From assembly GCF_003970865.1 (NCBI RefSeq), contig NZ_RXLZ01000042.1, positions 1 through 44,095 on the forward strand: a stretch of DNA of 44,095 nt, written 5' to 3'. Both the position numbers and the translations under genes were made by a program. Below, in pieces: positions 28,245 through 34,292 of this stretch. Within the stretch, counting starts at the first letter, position 1. Every line of letters starts with the position of its first letter. Under the pieces are notes generated by a model. It was not told the origin of the DNA. It ran no database searches and saw only the letters and a program-made list of their open reading frames with translations. The stretch is from Stenotrophomonas maltophilia. GTDB lineage: Bacteria > Pseudomonadota > Gammaproteobacteria > Xanthomonadales > Xanthomonadaceae.

Positions 28245-28583
28245 ATGTTGAGTGTATTGATCGCCACCACCCTTGCCGCCGCCTCACCGCAGTCCAGCAG
28301 CACTCCGCCGGCATCCGCAGCGTATGCGGACTGCCTGCTCGCCCACCTCCAACCAGGATTGTCCGACCACGCGATCCCGCTGCTGCAGCAGGCCTGCGTC
28401 GCGAAGTATCCGGAGAGCTACGTCGCATATTCAGAACTGGAACGCCGGATCAGCGCGCAGCGCCGGGCTGACTTTGACGCGGCTCAAGCGGAAGCCGTGC
28501 GTTCCGCGAATGCGGCAGCGACGGCCGCACAGCAAGCTGCCGACGCGGCGGCCGCAAAAGCCAAGGGAATGCGGGCGAAGTAG
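28245..28583 (+). CDS. Small secreted alanine-rich protein, unknown function
   Basis: A 112-residue product with a strong AGGAGG 7 nt before ATG 28245. Residues 1-25 look like a weak signal peptide. Two cysteines (in ADCLLAHL and QQACVAKY) may form a disulphide in the middle helical part. The C-terminal 45 residues are alanine/glutamine/arginine rich and probably a single long helix or coiled coil (RRADFDAAQAEAVRSANAAA). I do not recognise a family. It is the last backbone gene before the tRNA-Lys islet, and the old tRNA terminator lies just after its stop. Confidence 0.7.
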   Translation: MLSVLIATTLAAASPQSSSTPPASAAYADCLLAHLQPGLSDHAIPLLQQACVAKYPESYVAYSELERRISAQRRADFDAAQAEAVRSANAAATAAQQAADAAAAKAKGMRAK

Positions 28584-28602
28584 AGGCCACGGACCAGGGC
28601 AA

Positions 28603-28631
28603 CAAAAAAGGCACCGCATTACGTTGCCTTT
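28603..28631 (-). terminator. Ancestral tRNA-Lys terminator, now separated from the gene
   Basis: On the minus strand a stem GGCAACG / CGGTGCC is followed by a run of six T (AAAAAAG at 28604-28610 on the plus strand). It follows the duplicated tRNA 3' fragment at the usual distance, so before the islet arrived it probably ended the tRNA-Lys transcript. On the plus strand the same hairpin could end the 28245-28583 gene. Confidence 0.75.
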
Positions 28632-28660
28632 CTGAATGACCTGGGTCATTGGATGCAATG

Positions 28661-28700
28661 GTGGGCCGTGAAGGATTCGAACCTTCGACCAAAAGATTAA
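28661..28700 (-). repeat. Left attachment repeat (tRNA-Lys 3' fragment)
   Basis: These 40 bp are identical to 34041-34080 and cover the T arm, acceptor 3' strand and variable region up to the anticodon stem of tRNA-Lys. The CCA end is also kept (28659-28661). After 28700 the sequence diverges from the tRNA, so this is a fragment, not a functional gene. Confidence 0.92.
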
Positions 28701-29151
28701 GAGTAACTGGGTAATTTCATTACTTTCGATGGGTTACGCCACCACTCGTTCCACTTCAATCTTTAAAGCGGGCGCTTGTAAGCCTTGAGCCACAACGGGC
28801 GCAGGAATTTTGCGGAACGGATTTCCTCCCCCTCCAGTTGCCTCAACAAGGCCTACCCCATCCCCCCGAATGACGGATCCTGGTCGGCCTTGGCCAGCCG
28901 GTTGCCCCGGACCCTCTCCTGCCATTCCAGAATCTTGGCGACGTCCCGACGCCCCCCCGCCGTGACCGATGACCCAATGCCGGAAGTGGCTGAGGTGGGC
29001 CACGATCGCACCGTCATCAACCTCAAGAGCGAATGGTTGGACACCTGGCTCAACTCCCGACCCTAAACATATGGATGAACTGCAAATGGCGATGGACGAT
29101 CCGCAGCGCCCCTACTACGAACACACGTTTGAACAGGCCGCGTAAGAAAGC
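28701..29151. other. Islet left end, no intact gene
   Basis: There is no integrase where one would be expected. The plus strand has a broken open frame ending at 29066, with a second short frame (29071-29145, 24 codons) in another register. The minus-strand frames in this stretch have no recognisable features. It is best read as decayed coding DNA. Confidence 0.5.
28959..29145 (+). pseudogene. Decayed gene remnant, possibly SRAP/YedK-like
   Basis: Two plus-strand frames in succession, ending at 29066 and 29145, read HDRTVINLKSEWLDTWLNSR and then MDELQMAMDDPQRPYYEHTF. The first vaguely resembles the HDRMPVVL...W..WL segment of SOS-response-associated peptidases (YedK/HMCES). If so it is a C-terminal remnant broken by a frameshift. 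The similarity is slight and I hold it as a suggestion only. Confidence 0.2.
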
Positions 29152-29173
29152 AAAAAGCCCTGCAATGCAGGGC
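29152..29173 (-). terminator. Rho-independent terminator of the 29263-29781 gene
   Basis: On the minus strand a perfect 7-bp stem GCCCTGC / GCAGGGC with a 3-nt loop is followed by TTTTTG. It lies about 90 nt beyond the stop of the minus-strand gene. Confidence 0.8.
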
Positions 29174-29262
29174 CTGTTGCAACCTAAAATCGGTGTTGAC
29201 TGGCGCGGCTACTGCCCGCTGCATGGAAGAGCCCTTTCAAGGCGATGCGGAAGCAAATCCTC

Positions 29263-29781
29263 TCACTCGGGCAACCGTGCCTTATAGGGGGCGAGCTTGA
29301 CGAAACCGTCCCGATCCAAGCCGACAATTTTTGACGTGAGCGCGTACTGATTGAGATAGATCTTCACCGGACGATCCTCGATCGTTGCCCAAGGGCGAGC
29401 AACGCCGTAGGCAACTGCGTCCTTTTCGCCATCGGTGCGAAACTCAAGCCGCTCGTGCCGATAGTGCAAACCCATGACCTCGGCGTCGTCACCGCCACCA
29501 CAAGCCATGATCAACTCGCGCTCGGAACCGGCGCTGAGGGCTTTGAAGTCATCCAGGACGAATGGCGGCAGTTCATCAAACCACTTCACCCGTCGCTGCT
29601 CTCGGCTCAATAGCACGCGATCCGCAACCGCGTCCATCACCTGACGCAGCGCTGCAATGTCCCTGCCCTGCTGGGCCGACTGCTCACCCAGCTCACGGAT
29701 CACTTTCTCTCTGGATGACGCAATGTTGAACAAAACTGCGAGCACAAGCAGCAGAACGAGCACCCCCACGATACTAGCCAT
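29263..29781 (-). CDS. Membrane-anchored coiled-coil protein of unknown function
   Basis: A 172-residue product whose N-terminus is a single membrane segment (residues 3-22, SIVGVLVLLLVLAVLFNIAS). A charged predicted coiled coil follows (EKVIRELGEQSAQQGRDIAALRQVMDAV), then a small mixed domain with two features: ACGGGDDAEVMGLHYRHERLEFR and KIYLNQYALTSKIVGLDRDGF. The soluble part may face either side of the membrane. A purine-rich GGGGG precedes the ATG. It has its own downstream terminator and is divergent from the two-gene cassette with 112 bp between. I recognise no family. Base composition is lower in GC than the backbone, as in the rest of the islet. Confidence 0.7.
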   Translation of the reverse strand: MASIVGVLVLLLVLAVLFNIASSREKVIRELGEQSAQQGRDIAALRQVMDAVADRVLLSREQRRVKWFDELPPFVLDDFKALSAGSERELIMACGGGDDAEVMGLHYRHERLEFRTDGEKDAVAYGVARPWATIEDRPVKIYLNQYALTSKIVGLDRDGFVKLAPYKARLPE

Positions 29782-29845
29782 AGAACCCCCTTTCGTTAGT
29801 AGCCCAGTCTAGCGGGTCAATGGGTGGAAGCCACGCTCAGGCGGA

Positions 29846-29851
29846 TATGAT
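29846..29851 (+). promoter_or_regulatory. Candidate -10 box for the two-gene cassette
   Basis: TATGAT lies 43 bp before the cassette ATG in the 112-bp divergent region. The -35 position is poor, so the promoter may be weak or activator dependent. Confidence 0.35.
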
Positions 29852-29893
29852 GACAATCCCAACAGGGCGGGCGTGGTGGACACGGAGTGCGCG

Positions 29894-30379
29894 ATGGATA
29901 CGGATGAATTGACGGATAGGCAGCTGCTGGACCTCCACTGTCTGGTCATGGAAGCGCTTCGACAAAGAGGCGTCGTGCGCTCATCAAACAATCCCGTGGC
30001 GGACTACACGGAAACATTGGTGGCGCGTGCCCTCAACGCAAAATTGGCCGTGGGCTCCCAGGCCGGTTTTGATGCAGTTGGCCAGGACGGGACGCGGTAT
30101 CAGATCAAAGGCAGGCGACTAACCGCAACCAACCGCAGCACACAGTTGAGCGCGTTGCGGAACTTGGCGTCTGATCCATTCGACCACCTCGCAGCCGTGG
30201 TCTACAACAGCTCTTTGAAAGTTGAATACGTCGCCCTTATTCCATTGGACGTAGTGAAAAGGGTTGGCCGCTACAACTCGCACACAAACGCTCACACGCT
30301 TCACGTTCGCCGCTCGCTATTGAACGAACCTGGAGTGGTCGATATCACCATGCAAATCGTCAAGGCAATGGACGCATGA
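29894..30379 (+). CDS. DUF6998-like protein with PD-(D/E)XK-type residues
   Basis: A 161-residue protein. The N-terminal helix LLDLHCLVMEALRQRGVVRS and SNNPVADYTETLVARAL are reminiscent of DUF6998 proteins. An order of Glu40, Asp60 and Gln70-Ile-Lys72 (GFDAVGQDGTRYQIKGRR) fits a PD-(D/E)XK nuclease core with the E/QxK variant, followed by strands (FDHLAAVVYN, VEYVALIPLDVV) expected of that fold. That makes a DNA-cleaving or DNA-binding role plausible but unproven. I start at ATG 29894, which has GGAG 6 nt upstream, over a GTG at 29873. Its TGA overlaps the next ATG by 4 bp, so the two products are made together. Confidence 0.78.
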   Translation: MDTDELTDRQLLDLHCLVMEALRQRGVVRSSNNPVADYTETLVARALNAKLAVGSQAGFDAVGQDGTRYQIKGRRLTATNRSTQLSALRNLASDPFDHLAAVVYNSSLKVEYVALIPLDVVKRVGRYNSHTNAHTLHVRRSLLNEPGVVDITMQIVKAMDA

Positions 30380-30972
30380 AGGCTCAATTGGATTTCAACG
30401 ACTATCCGGACATTGTTGAGGGCGACATATTTTGGCGACCACCGCCAAGCGCACTGCAACAAGTGCCTCAGCTCTACGAGAGGGCGACATCCGCCCTTTA
30501 CATGCTCTTTCTTTCGGGCGGCTCAGATATCCCAATTCGCGACGGGGTGCCAGCCGCCCTCCACGTAGCAATGCATGTGCGGGCCGCGCTGACCGAATTC
30601 GTGGGCATAGAAGAAGCAATGAAGAACGCAGGACACGCCTATAGGATTACGAGCAGCGCAAGTCCACTTCTTCATTTCATGCGGATGCTTCGCAACTATC
30701 AAATCCACATTGGTAGCCAGCCAATGGCAAGAAAGACCGTGGATATAATCTTCGGCGGCAAGGATGCCGTCATCGAAGTCGCCACTATCGACAACCTGCA
30801 CGCCGACGACTTCATGCAGCTGGACACTATGAGGAAGTACAACTCATACAGCCGGAATGAAGTGGAGCGAATGATTGACTTGTTTCGCGAGCAGCAGGAG
30901 CGGCTGGGTGTGTACGAAATTCTAAGGCAAGGGACCAATCGCCTAATCTATGAAGTGCTTCAGCACATCTAA
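30376..30972 (+). CDS. Uncharacterised all-helical protein with HEPN-like RxxxxH motif
   Basis: A 198-residue protein translated by coupling (ATGA overlap) with the preceding DUF6998-like gene. Predicted helices dominate the central part (PQLYERATSALYMLFLSGG; PAALHVAMHVRAALTEFVGI). The sequence LLHFMRMLRNYQIHIG contains Arg106 and His111 spaced as R-x4-H, the catalytic signature of HEPN-domain ribonucleases, in the right helical context. The C-terminal third is helical and charged (NEVERMIDLFREQQERLGVY). I do not recognise a named family. HEPN membership is an inference from one motif plus helix pattern. Low GC marks it as acquired with the islet. Confidence 0.72.
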   Translation: MKAQLDFNDYPDIVEGDIFWRPPPSALQQVPQLYERATSALYMLFLSGGSDIPIRDGVPAALHVAMHVRAALTEFVGIEEAMKNAGHAYRITSSASPLLHFMRMLRNYQIHIGSQPMARKTVDIIFGGKDAVIEVATIDNLHADDFMQLDTMRKYNSYSRNEVERMIDLFREQQERLGVYEILRQGTNRLIYEVLQHI

Positions 30973-31085
30973 AGACGCGTATACGAACACCCCCACAGTA
31001 CAGACATCAGGGTGCACAATCATTCCACTGAAGCTTGTGAGTTACGTCTCAGTGTCCGAGGGGAGACAGTGCTAGGCTCGCGCAT

Positions 31086-31105
31086 CGAGGCATGTCGACG
31101 CCTCG
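31086..31105 (+). promoter_or_regulatory. Hairpin in the protease leader
   Basis: CGAGGC and GCCTCG form a 6-bp stem with an 8-nt loop, about 30 nt before the protease ATG. It could affect mRNA stability or translation. No strong promoter hexamers are evident in 30973-31080. Confidence 0.3.
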
Positions 31106-31135
31106 GTGATTTGTTACAGACTCTGGAGATGTCGC

Positions 31136-32353
31136 ATGAAACGGAAGGTTCTAGGATGCTCCGCAGCACTTCTTGTATCCACCTGTGCTTTGGCGCAGGT
31201 GCCTGACGCTGACACGCAAGAAGGCAAGGAGATGCAGATTCAAATTCACAGCTACATGAGTGAACACCCTACGGTCTCGATAGACGAAGCAATCACGCGC
31301 CTAGCGGTTCAAGGTGAGGTGATGTCGGATATTGAAGCGTTGCGTATCGAGTTCGCAGATCGTCTAACGGAACTGTCGATCAAAGACGCGCCAGATCAAC
31401 ACATCCTCGTGCAGCTCAAGGGGCCAGATCCAGTCGCGGATCGAACGATCAACACCGAGAGCGGGACGACCCGCGTGGTGTTCGAGGTTGGTCACAAGTA
31501 CACCCAGGACGAGTTTTACGCGCTCCTTGCTAAGCACAGACCTCTTCTTCACAGCGCCATACCAGGCATCACGGGGACGACTGGGTTCCCAGGCGAAGAA
31601 CGGGTGCTGATTGACATAAACGGCGACAGCCGCCAAGCAGAAGAGTTGAAGGATACAATCAAGAAGCTTGAAAGAGTCACCGGTCTCAAGATTGAAGTCC
31701 GCCCCAACATGCCGAAGTCAGTCAACGCGGAGTATGTTGTTGGCGGCGCCCCACTCCAATCCAACAATAGCTACTGCACCTCAGGATTTCCGGTTATTCA
31801 TAAGGCCACTGGACGAAGGGGTATCACCACTGCGGCGCATTGCCCCGACAATCTGATCTATGGAAACTACGCAACCGGCGCAGGGAAGTACACCGTGCCG
31901 CTGACGTTCGTGGACCAGATCAATGATGCGAGCCACGACGTTCAGTGGCATACGGTGGGGTCACACACACCGCTCCGGGAGGTGTATGCCACCTCAACTT
32001 CGGATTACAGTAGGCGCCGCATCATGTACATGTGGACCAACGCTACTCAAGGCCAGAGCATGTGCTTCAGAGGCGTCACCAGCCAATACACCTGCGGAAC
32101 TGTCGTGAGCATCAAGCACAGGCCCGAGCTCGCATGCGGTCCAACCGGAAACCTTCCATGCGCGGACGCTTGGATACGCATCGAAGGATCGTCGCTGGCG
32201 TGCGGATTTGGAGATAGCGGTGCCGCTATCTTCTTCGGAGACAATGGATACGGCATTGTCGCTAAGGCAAGCCTGAAAGACGGAAGCTGCAAGGGAGTCT
32301 CCGCGATGCCCTGGGGCGCAGTCAGCGCATTAGGGCTGGAGGCAGGCGGTTAG
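31136..32353 (+). CDS. Secreted trypsin-like (S1) serine protease with propeptide
   Basis: A 405-residue exported protease. Residues 1-20 are a signal peptide (MKRKVLGCSAALLVSTCALA). Residues 21 to about 200 look like a propeptide of alpha-lytic/streptogrisin type with helix-strand repeats. The catalytic domain has TTAAHC (His235), a likely Asp268 in SHDVQWH and GFGDSGAA (Ser361), with several cysteines for disulphides. The mature protease would be about 200 residues. GGAG lies 7 nt before the ATG at 31136. It follows the two-gene cassette by 163 bp on the same strand, probably with its own transcript. The substrate is unknown. Composition matches the islet, not the backbone. Confidence 0.85.
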   Translation: MKRKVLGCSAALLVSTCALAQVPDADTQEGKEMQIQIHSYMSEHPTVSIDEAITRLAVQGEVMSDIEALRIEFADRLTELSIKDAPDQHILVQLKGPDPVADRTINTESGTTRVVFEVGHKYTQDEFYALLAKHRPLLHSAIPGITGTTGFPGEERVLIDINGDSRQAEELKDTIKKLERVTGLKIEVRPNMPKSVNAEYVVGGAPLQSNNSYCTSGFPVIHKATGRRGITTAAHCPDNLIYGNYATGAGKYTVPLTFVDQINDASHDVQWHTVGSHTPLREVYATSTSDYSRRRIMYMWTNATQGQSMCFRGVTSQYTCGTVVSIKHRPELACGPTGNLPCADAWIRIEGSSLACGFGDSGAAIFFGDNGYGIVAKASLKDGSCKGVSAMPWGAVSALGLEAGG

Positions 32354-32369
32354 TCGCTCCAACGAAACG

Positions 32370-32428
32370 TCCGGCTGAGGATGCAAAGCCAGCATGCTCA
32401 GCCGGATATCTGAGATCGATTTTTAATT
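32370..32428 (+). terminator. Probable terminator after the protease gene
   Basis: A 10-bp perfect stem TCCGGCTGAG (32370-32379) / CTCAGCCGGA (32397-32406) has a 17-nt loop and is followed some 14 nt later by TTTTTAATT. The distance between stem and T-run is larger than ideal. Confidence 0.5.
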
Positions 32429-32459
32429 GCTTGAGTGAACGCGCCCGGTCCACCAGCCC

Positions 32460-32697
32460 TTATTCCGACTCAGCAATACCAGTGGCAGTGATCAATACGG
32501 GCGTCTGGTGCCGCCCAGTATGCGAATGGTAAAGCGTTCCAGTCATATTGACGCGCTTACCTTTAAGAAGTTGGTACTTGCGCATCAGATCGCCGCTCAA
32601 GTTCAGTTGGATGAGTAAGACGCCTCCGGCGTAAGGCGGGTATTCGTCCTGAGCCTGTACCGAAATTGGCGTGAATAATTTGATCGCCGGGCGACGC
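32460..32697 (-). pseudogene. Truncated DUF4431-type gene
   Basis: About 78 codons of a minus-strand frame remain. GGVLLIQLNLSGDLMRKY and KRVNMTGTLYHSHTGRHQTP match the C-terminal part of DUF4431 proteins, whose usual end is a GTLFHAHTGHHHTPV-like strand pair. The 5' part is missing: the frame runs into a C/G tract and then the end of an IS3-type element. No matching N-terminal half is seen on the other side of the element, so more than a simple insertion occurred. Confidence 0.7.
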
Positions 32698-32725
32698 CCC
32701 CCCCCGCCGTGAGTAGTGGTCGGGT

Positions 32726-33568
32726 TTAGAGTCCGGGGTTGATGATATCGATGTTGGCCAGATGTTTGGCGTAGGCGGCCGGTGTCATGCCGCCGATGGC
32801 GTCCTTGGGGCGTTCCTCGTTGTATTCTCGGCGCCATCGCTCGATCTCGGTGCGGGCGTGTAGCAGCGTTGGGAACCAGTGCTCGTTGAGGCATTCGTGG
32901 TGCAGGCGACCGTTGAACGATTTCACATAGGCGTTCTGGTTCGGCTTGCCGGGCTGGATCAGGCGAAGCTTCACGCCACGTGCGTGTGCCAGCTCACCAT
33001 CACCTTGCCGCAGAACTCCTTGCCGTTGTCGGTACCGATCACCTGCGGCAAGCCGCGCAGCGAGGCCAGCTGGTCCAGCACACGCGAGACGCCGTGCCCG
33101 GAAATCGCACGTTCCACCTCGATTGCCACGACTTCGTATGTGGCGTCATCGACGATCACCAAGCACTTGATGACCCGGCCTTCGGCCGTACGGTCGAACA
33201 CGGAGTTCATCGACCACACATGGTTGGGCCGGGCCGGGCGCAGCAGTGGCTGCCGCTCGCCGACCGCCACCTTTTTGCGCTTGCGCCGCCTGACCTGCAG
33301 CTGCTGCGCCTGATACAGCCATTCCACGCGCTTGTAGTTCACGATGCGTCCTTCCTGCGGCAGCTTCAGGTGGATCATTCCGACGCCGTAGCGCTTGTGC
33401 CGATACGCCAAGGCCAGGATGCGCTCGCTCAATTCAACGTTGCGATCCTCGCGCCGGACATAGCGCAGCGCGCTGGCACTCATCCCGATGATCGCCAGGG
33501 CACGGCGCTCGCTTGCCCGCGCTGCATCCACTGCCGCACCAGCGCACGCCGCACCGGCGGGTCCGCTA
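32726..33568 (-). pseudogene. IS3-family transposase OrfB, frameshifted and catalytically dead
   Basis: The DDE transposase frame is broken twice. Near 33512 a small deletion shifts the frame between RRALVRQWMQRGQ and ASERRALAIIGMSASALRY. Near 32990 one G is lost in the codon after KVMVSW, moving the rest to another frame starting KLRLIQPGKPNQNAY. Of the DDE triad, the first Asp (normally WSMD) is Asn here (WSMNSVFD), the second Asp in DNGKEFCG is kept, and the Glu (normally ESFNGRL) is Lys (VKSFNGRL). Each change alone should abolish activity. Family and orientation are certain; the exact bases of the frameshifts are my estimate. Confidence 0.85.
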
Positions 33569-33832
33569 CTTTTTTCGCAGCGCGTCCTTGATCAGATCGT
33601 TCTCGAACAGCTGCTCGGCCAGCAACTTCTTCAGCCGGACGTTCTCGGCTTCCAGGTCCTTCAACCGCTTGGCGTCGGGCACGCTCATGCCACCGAACTT
33701 GCTGCGCCACAGTTGGTACGAGGCCTCGCTGAAGCCATGTCGACGGCACAGGTCCTTCACCGCCATGCCGGCCTCTGCCTCGCGTGGGAAGCCGATGATC
33801 TGTTCTTCGGAAAAGCGCTTCTTCATGTCCAA
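33566..33832 (-). CDS. IS3-family transposase OrfA
   Basis: An 88-residue OrfA, intact. MKKRFSEEQIIGF and RRHGFSEASYQLWRSKFGGM form the helix-turn-helix that binds the element ends, and a leucine-zipper helix follows (LKDLEAENVRLKKLLAEQLF). It ends in KDALRKK, where the A6G slippery site would normally let ribosomes enter OrfB. With OrfB dead it can at most act as a repressor or trans-inhibitor of related elements. Confidence 0.85.
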   Translation of the reverse strand: MDMKKRFSEEQIIGFPREAEAGMAVKDLCRRHGFSEASYQLWRSKFGGMSVPDAKRLKDLEAENVRLKKLLAEQLFENDLIKDALRKK

Positions 33833-33877
33833 TCTCCGGCTTGTTGGGGATTGAATTCCAAATCGCTGTGCTACTCA

Positions 33878-33993
33878 AAACCTGAGGGACGTCGGGGGCA
33901 CAAGAGCGCCGCCATGCGCGATAGATACGATCATCGCTTGCCTGTCGTGAAACCTGCATCTCTCCCGAAGTGTTCGGTAGGGTTTTCAGGAGC
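33878..33993. other. Islet right end, no intact gene
   Basis: This 116-bp stretch lies between the IS end and the terminator beside tRNA-Lys. Short minus-strand frames exist but show no family features. It may include the recombination-site arm sequences of the islet. Confidence 0.4.
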
Positions 33994-34021
33994 AAAAGAA
34001 AAAGGCGCCCAAAAGGACGCC
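33994..34021 (-). terminator. tRNA-Lys terminator supplied by the islet
   Basis: On the minus strand, stem GGCGTCC / GGGCGCC (one U-G wobble) with loop TTTT is followed by TTTTTCTTTT. It is 18 bp downstream of the tRNA 3' end and replaces the displaced ancestral terminator at 28603-28631. Confidence 0.85.
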
Positions 34022-34038
34022 TAAGTCGCTGATGCAAT

Positions 34039-34114
34039 TGGTGGGCCGTGAAGGATTCGAACCTTCGACCAAAAGATTAAAAGTCTTCTGCTCTACCGAC
34101 TGAGCTAACGGCCC
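34039..34114 (-). tRNA. tRNA-Lys (anticodon TTT)
   Basis: A complete 76-nt tRNA with encoded CCA at 34041-34039. The acceptor stem is GGGCCGT pairing with ACGGCCC, the D loop reads AGCTCAGTCGGTAGAGC, the anticodon loop is CTTTTAA with anticodon TTT, and the T arm contains GGTTCGAATCC. The 3' 40 nt are duplicated at the left end of the islet, showing that this gene is the integration site and that its 3' end was rebuilt by the incoming DNA. Confidence 0.97.
34041..34080 (-). repeat. Right attachment repeat (within tRNA-Lys)
   Basis: These 40 bp are identical to 28661-28700. Identity stops at 34081, close to the anticodon, which sets the left limit of the crossover segment. Confidence 0.92.
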
Positions 34115-34196
34115 ATTGCACTGCCCCAGCCTTTCGGCGGGGTGGGCATTCTACCCTACTTTTCCGGGCCGGGTGAAACCCTGGTGCGCTGAGGTT

Positions 34197-34218
34197 GCCG
34201 GCCAGCGGCCGGCACTAC
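34197..34218 (-). repeat. GTAG (SMAG-like) short palindrome
   Basis: GCCGGC and GGCCGGC form a stem followed by CTAC (GTAG on the minus strand). The same GCCGGC-type hairpin recurs at 35474-35492. Its reappearance right after the islet marks the return to backbone sequence. Confidence 0.6.
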
Positions 34219-34292
34219 CCGATCTGGTGAGCCCGCTTAAACCTTCCGGGCCGCCGTCGCATCCCATCTGTGATCCTTCCCCGGAACCACGG

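Larger units (their letters stand above)
32710..33877 (-). mobile_element. Degenerate IS3-family (IS407-like) insertion sequence
   Basis: About 1.17 kb with orfA and a broken orfB in the usual overlapping arrangement. Both ends start TGAGTAG when read inwards (32710-32716; 33871-33877), but the rest of the terminal repeats match poorly and no target duplication is evident. The A6G slippery sequence for programmed -1 frameshifting is present at 33569-33575 (minus strand). OrfB has two frameshifts and has lost two catalytic residues, so the copy cannot transpose by itself. Confidence 0.85.
28661..34040. mobile_element. tRNA-Lys genomic islet (about 5.4 kb)
   Basis: A 40-bp direct repeat of the tRNA-Lys 3' part occurs at 28661-28700 and 34041-34080, and the DNA between has lower GC, different codon use and no GTAG repeats. 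The complete tRNA is at the right end. This is the hallmark of site-specific integration into a tRNA 3' end. No integrase or excisionase frame is visible, so the islet looks fixed or needs help in trans. Cargo: a membrane-anchored hypothetical gene, a two-gene coupled cassette, a secreted protease, a truncated DUF4431 gene and an IS3 relic. Confidence 0.88.

Noticed and set aside
28853..29053. Short minus-strand frame with a plausible helical segment (RRDVAKILEWQERVRG)
   Set aside because: It has no ribosome site, no homologous feature I recognise, and lies over decayed sequence with frames on the other strand.
28701..29260. Search for an integrase next to the left attachment repeat
   Set aside because: No frame has the R-H-R-Y pattern of tyrosine recombinases or a serine recombinase N-terminus, and the stretch is too short for one.
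32710..33877. IS3 ends as a complete element with target-site duplication
   Set aside because: Both ends begin TGAGTAG, but flanking bases outside do not match, so I do not claim a target duplication or exact ends.
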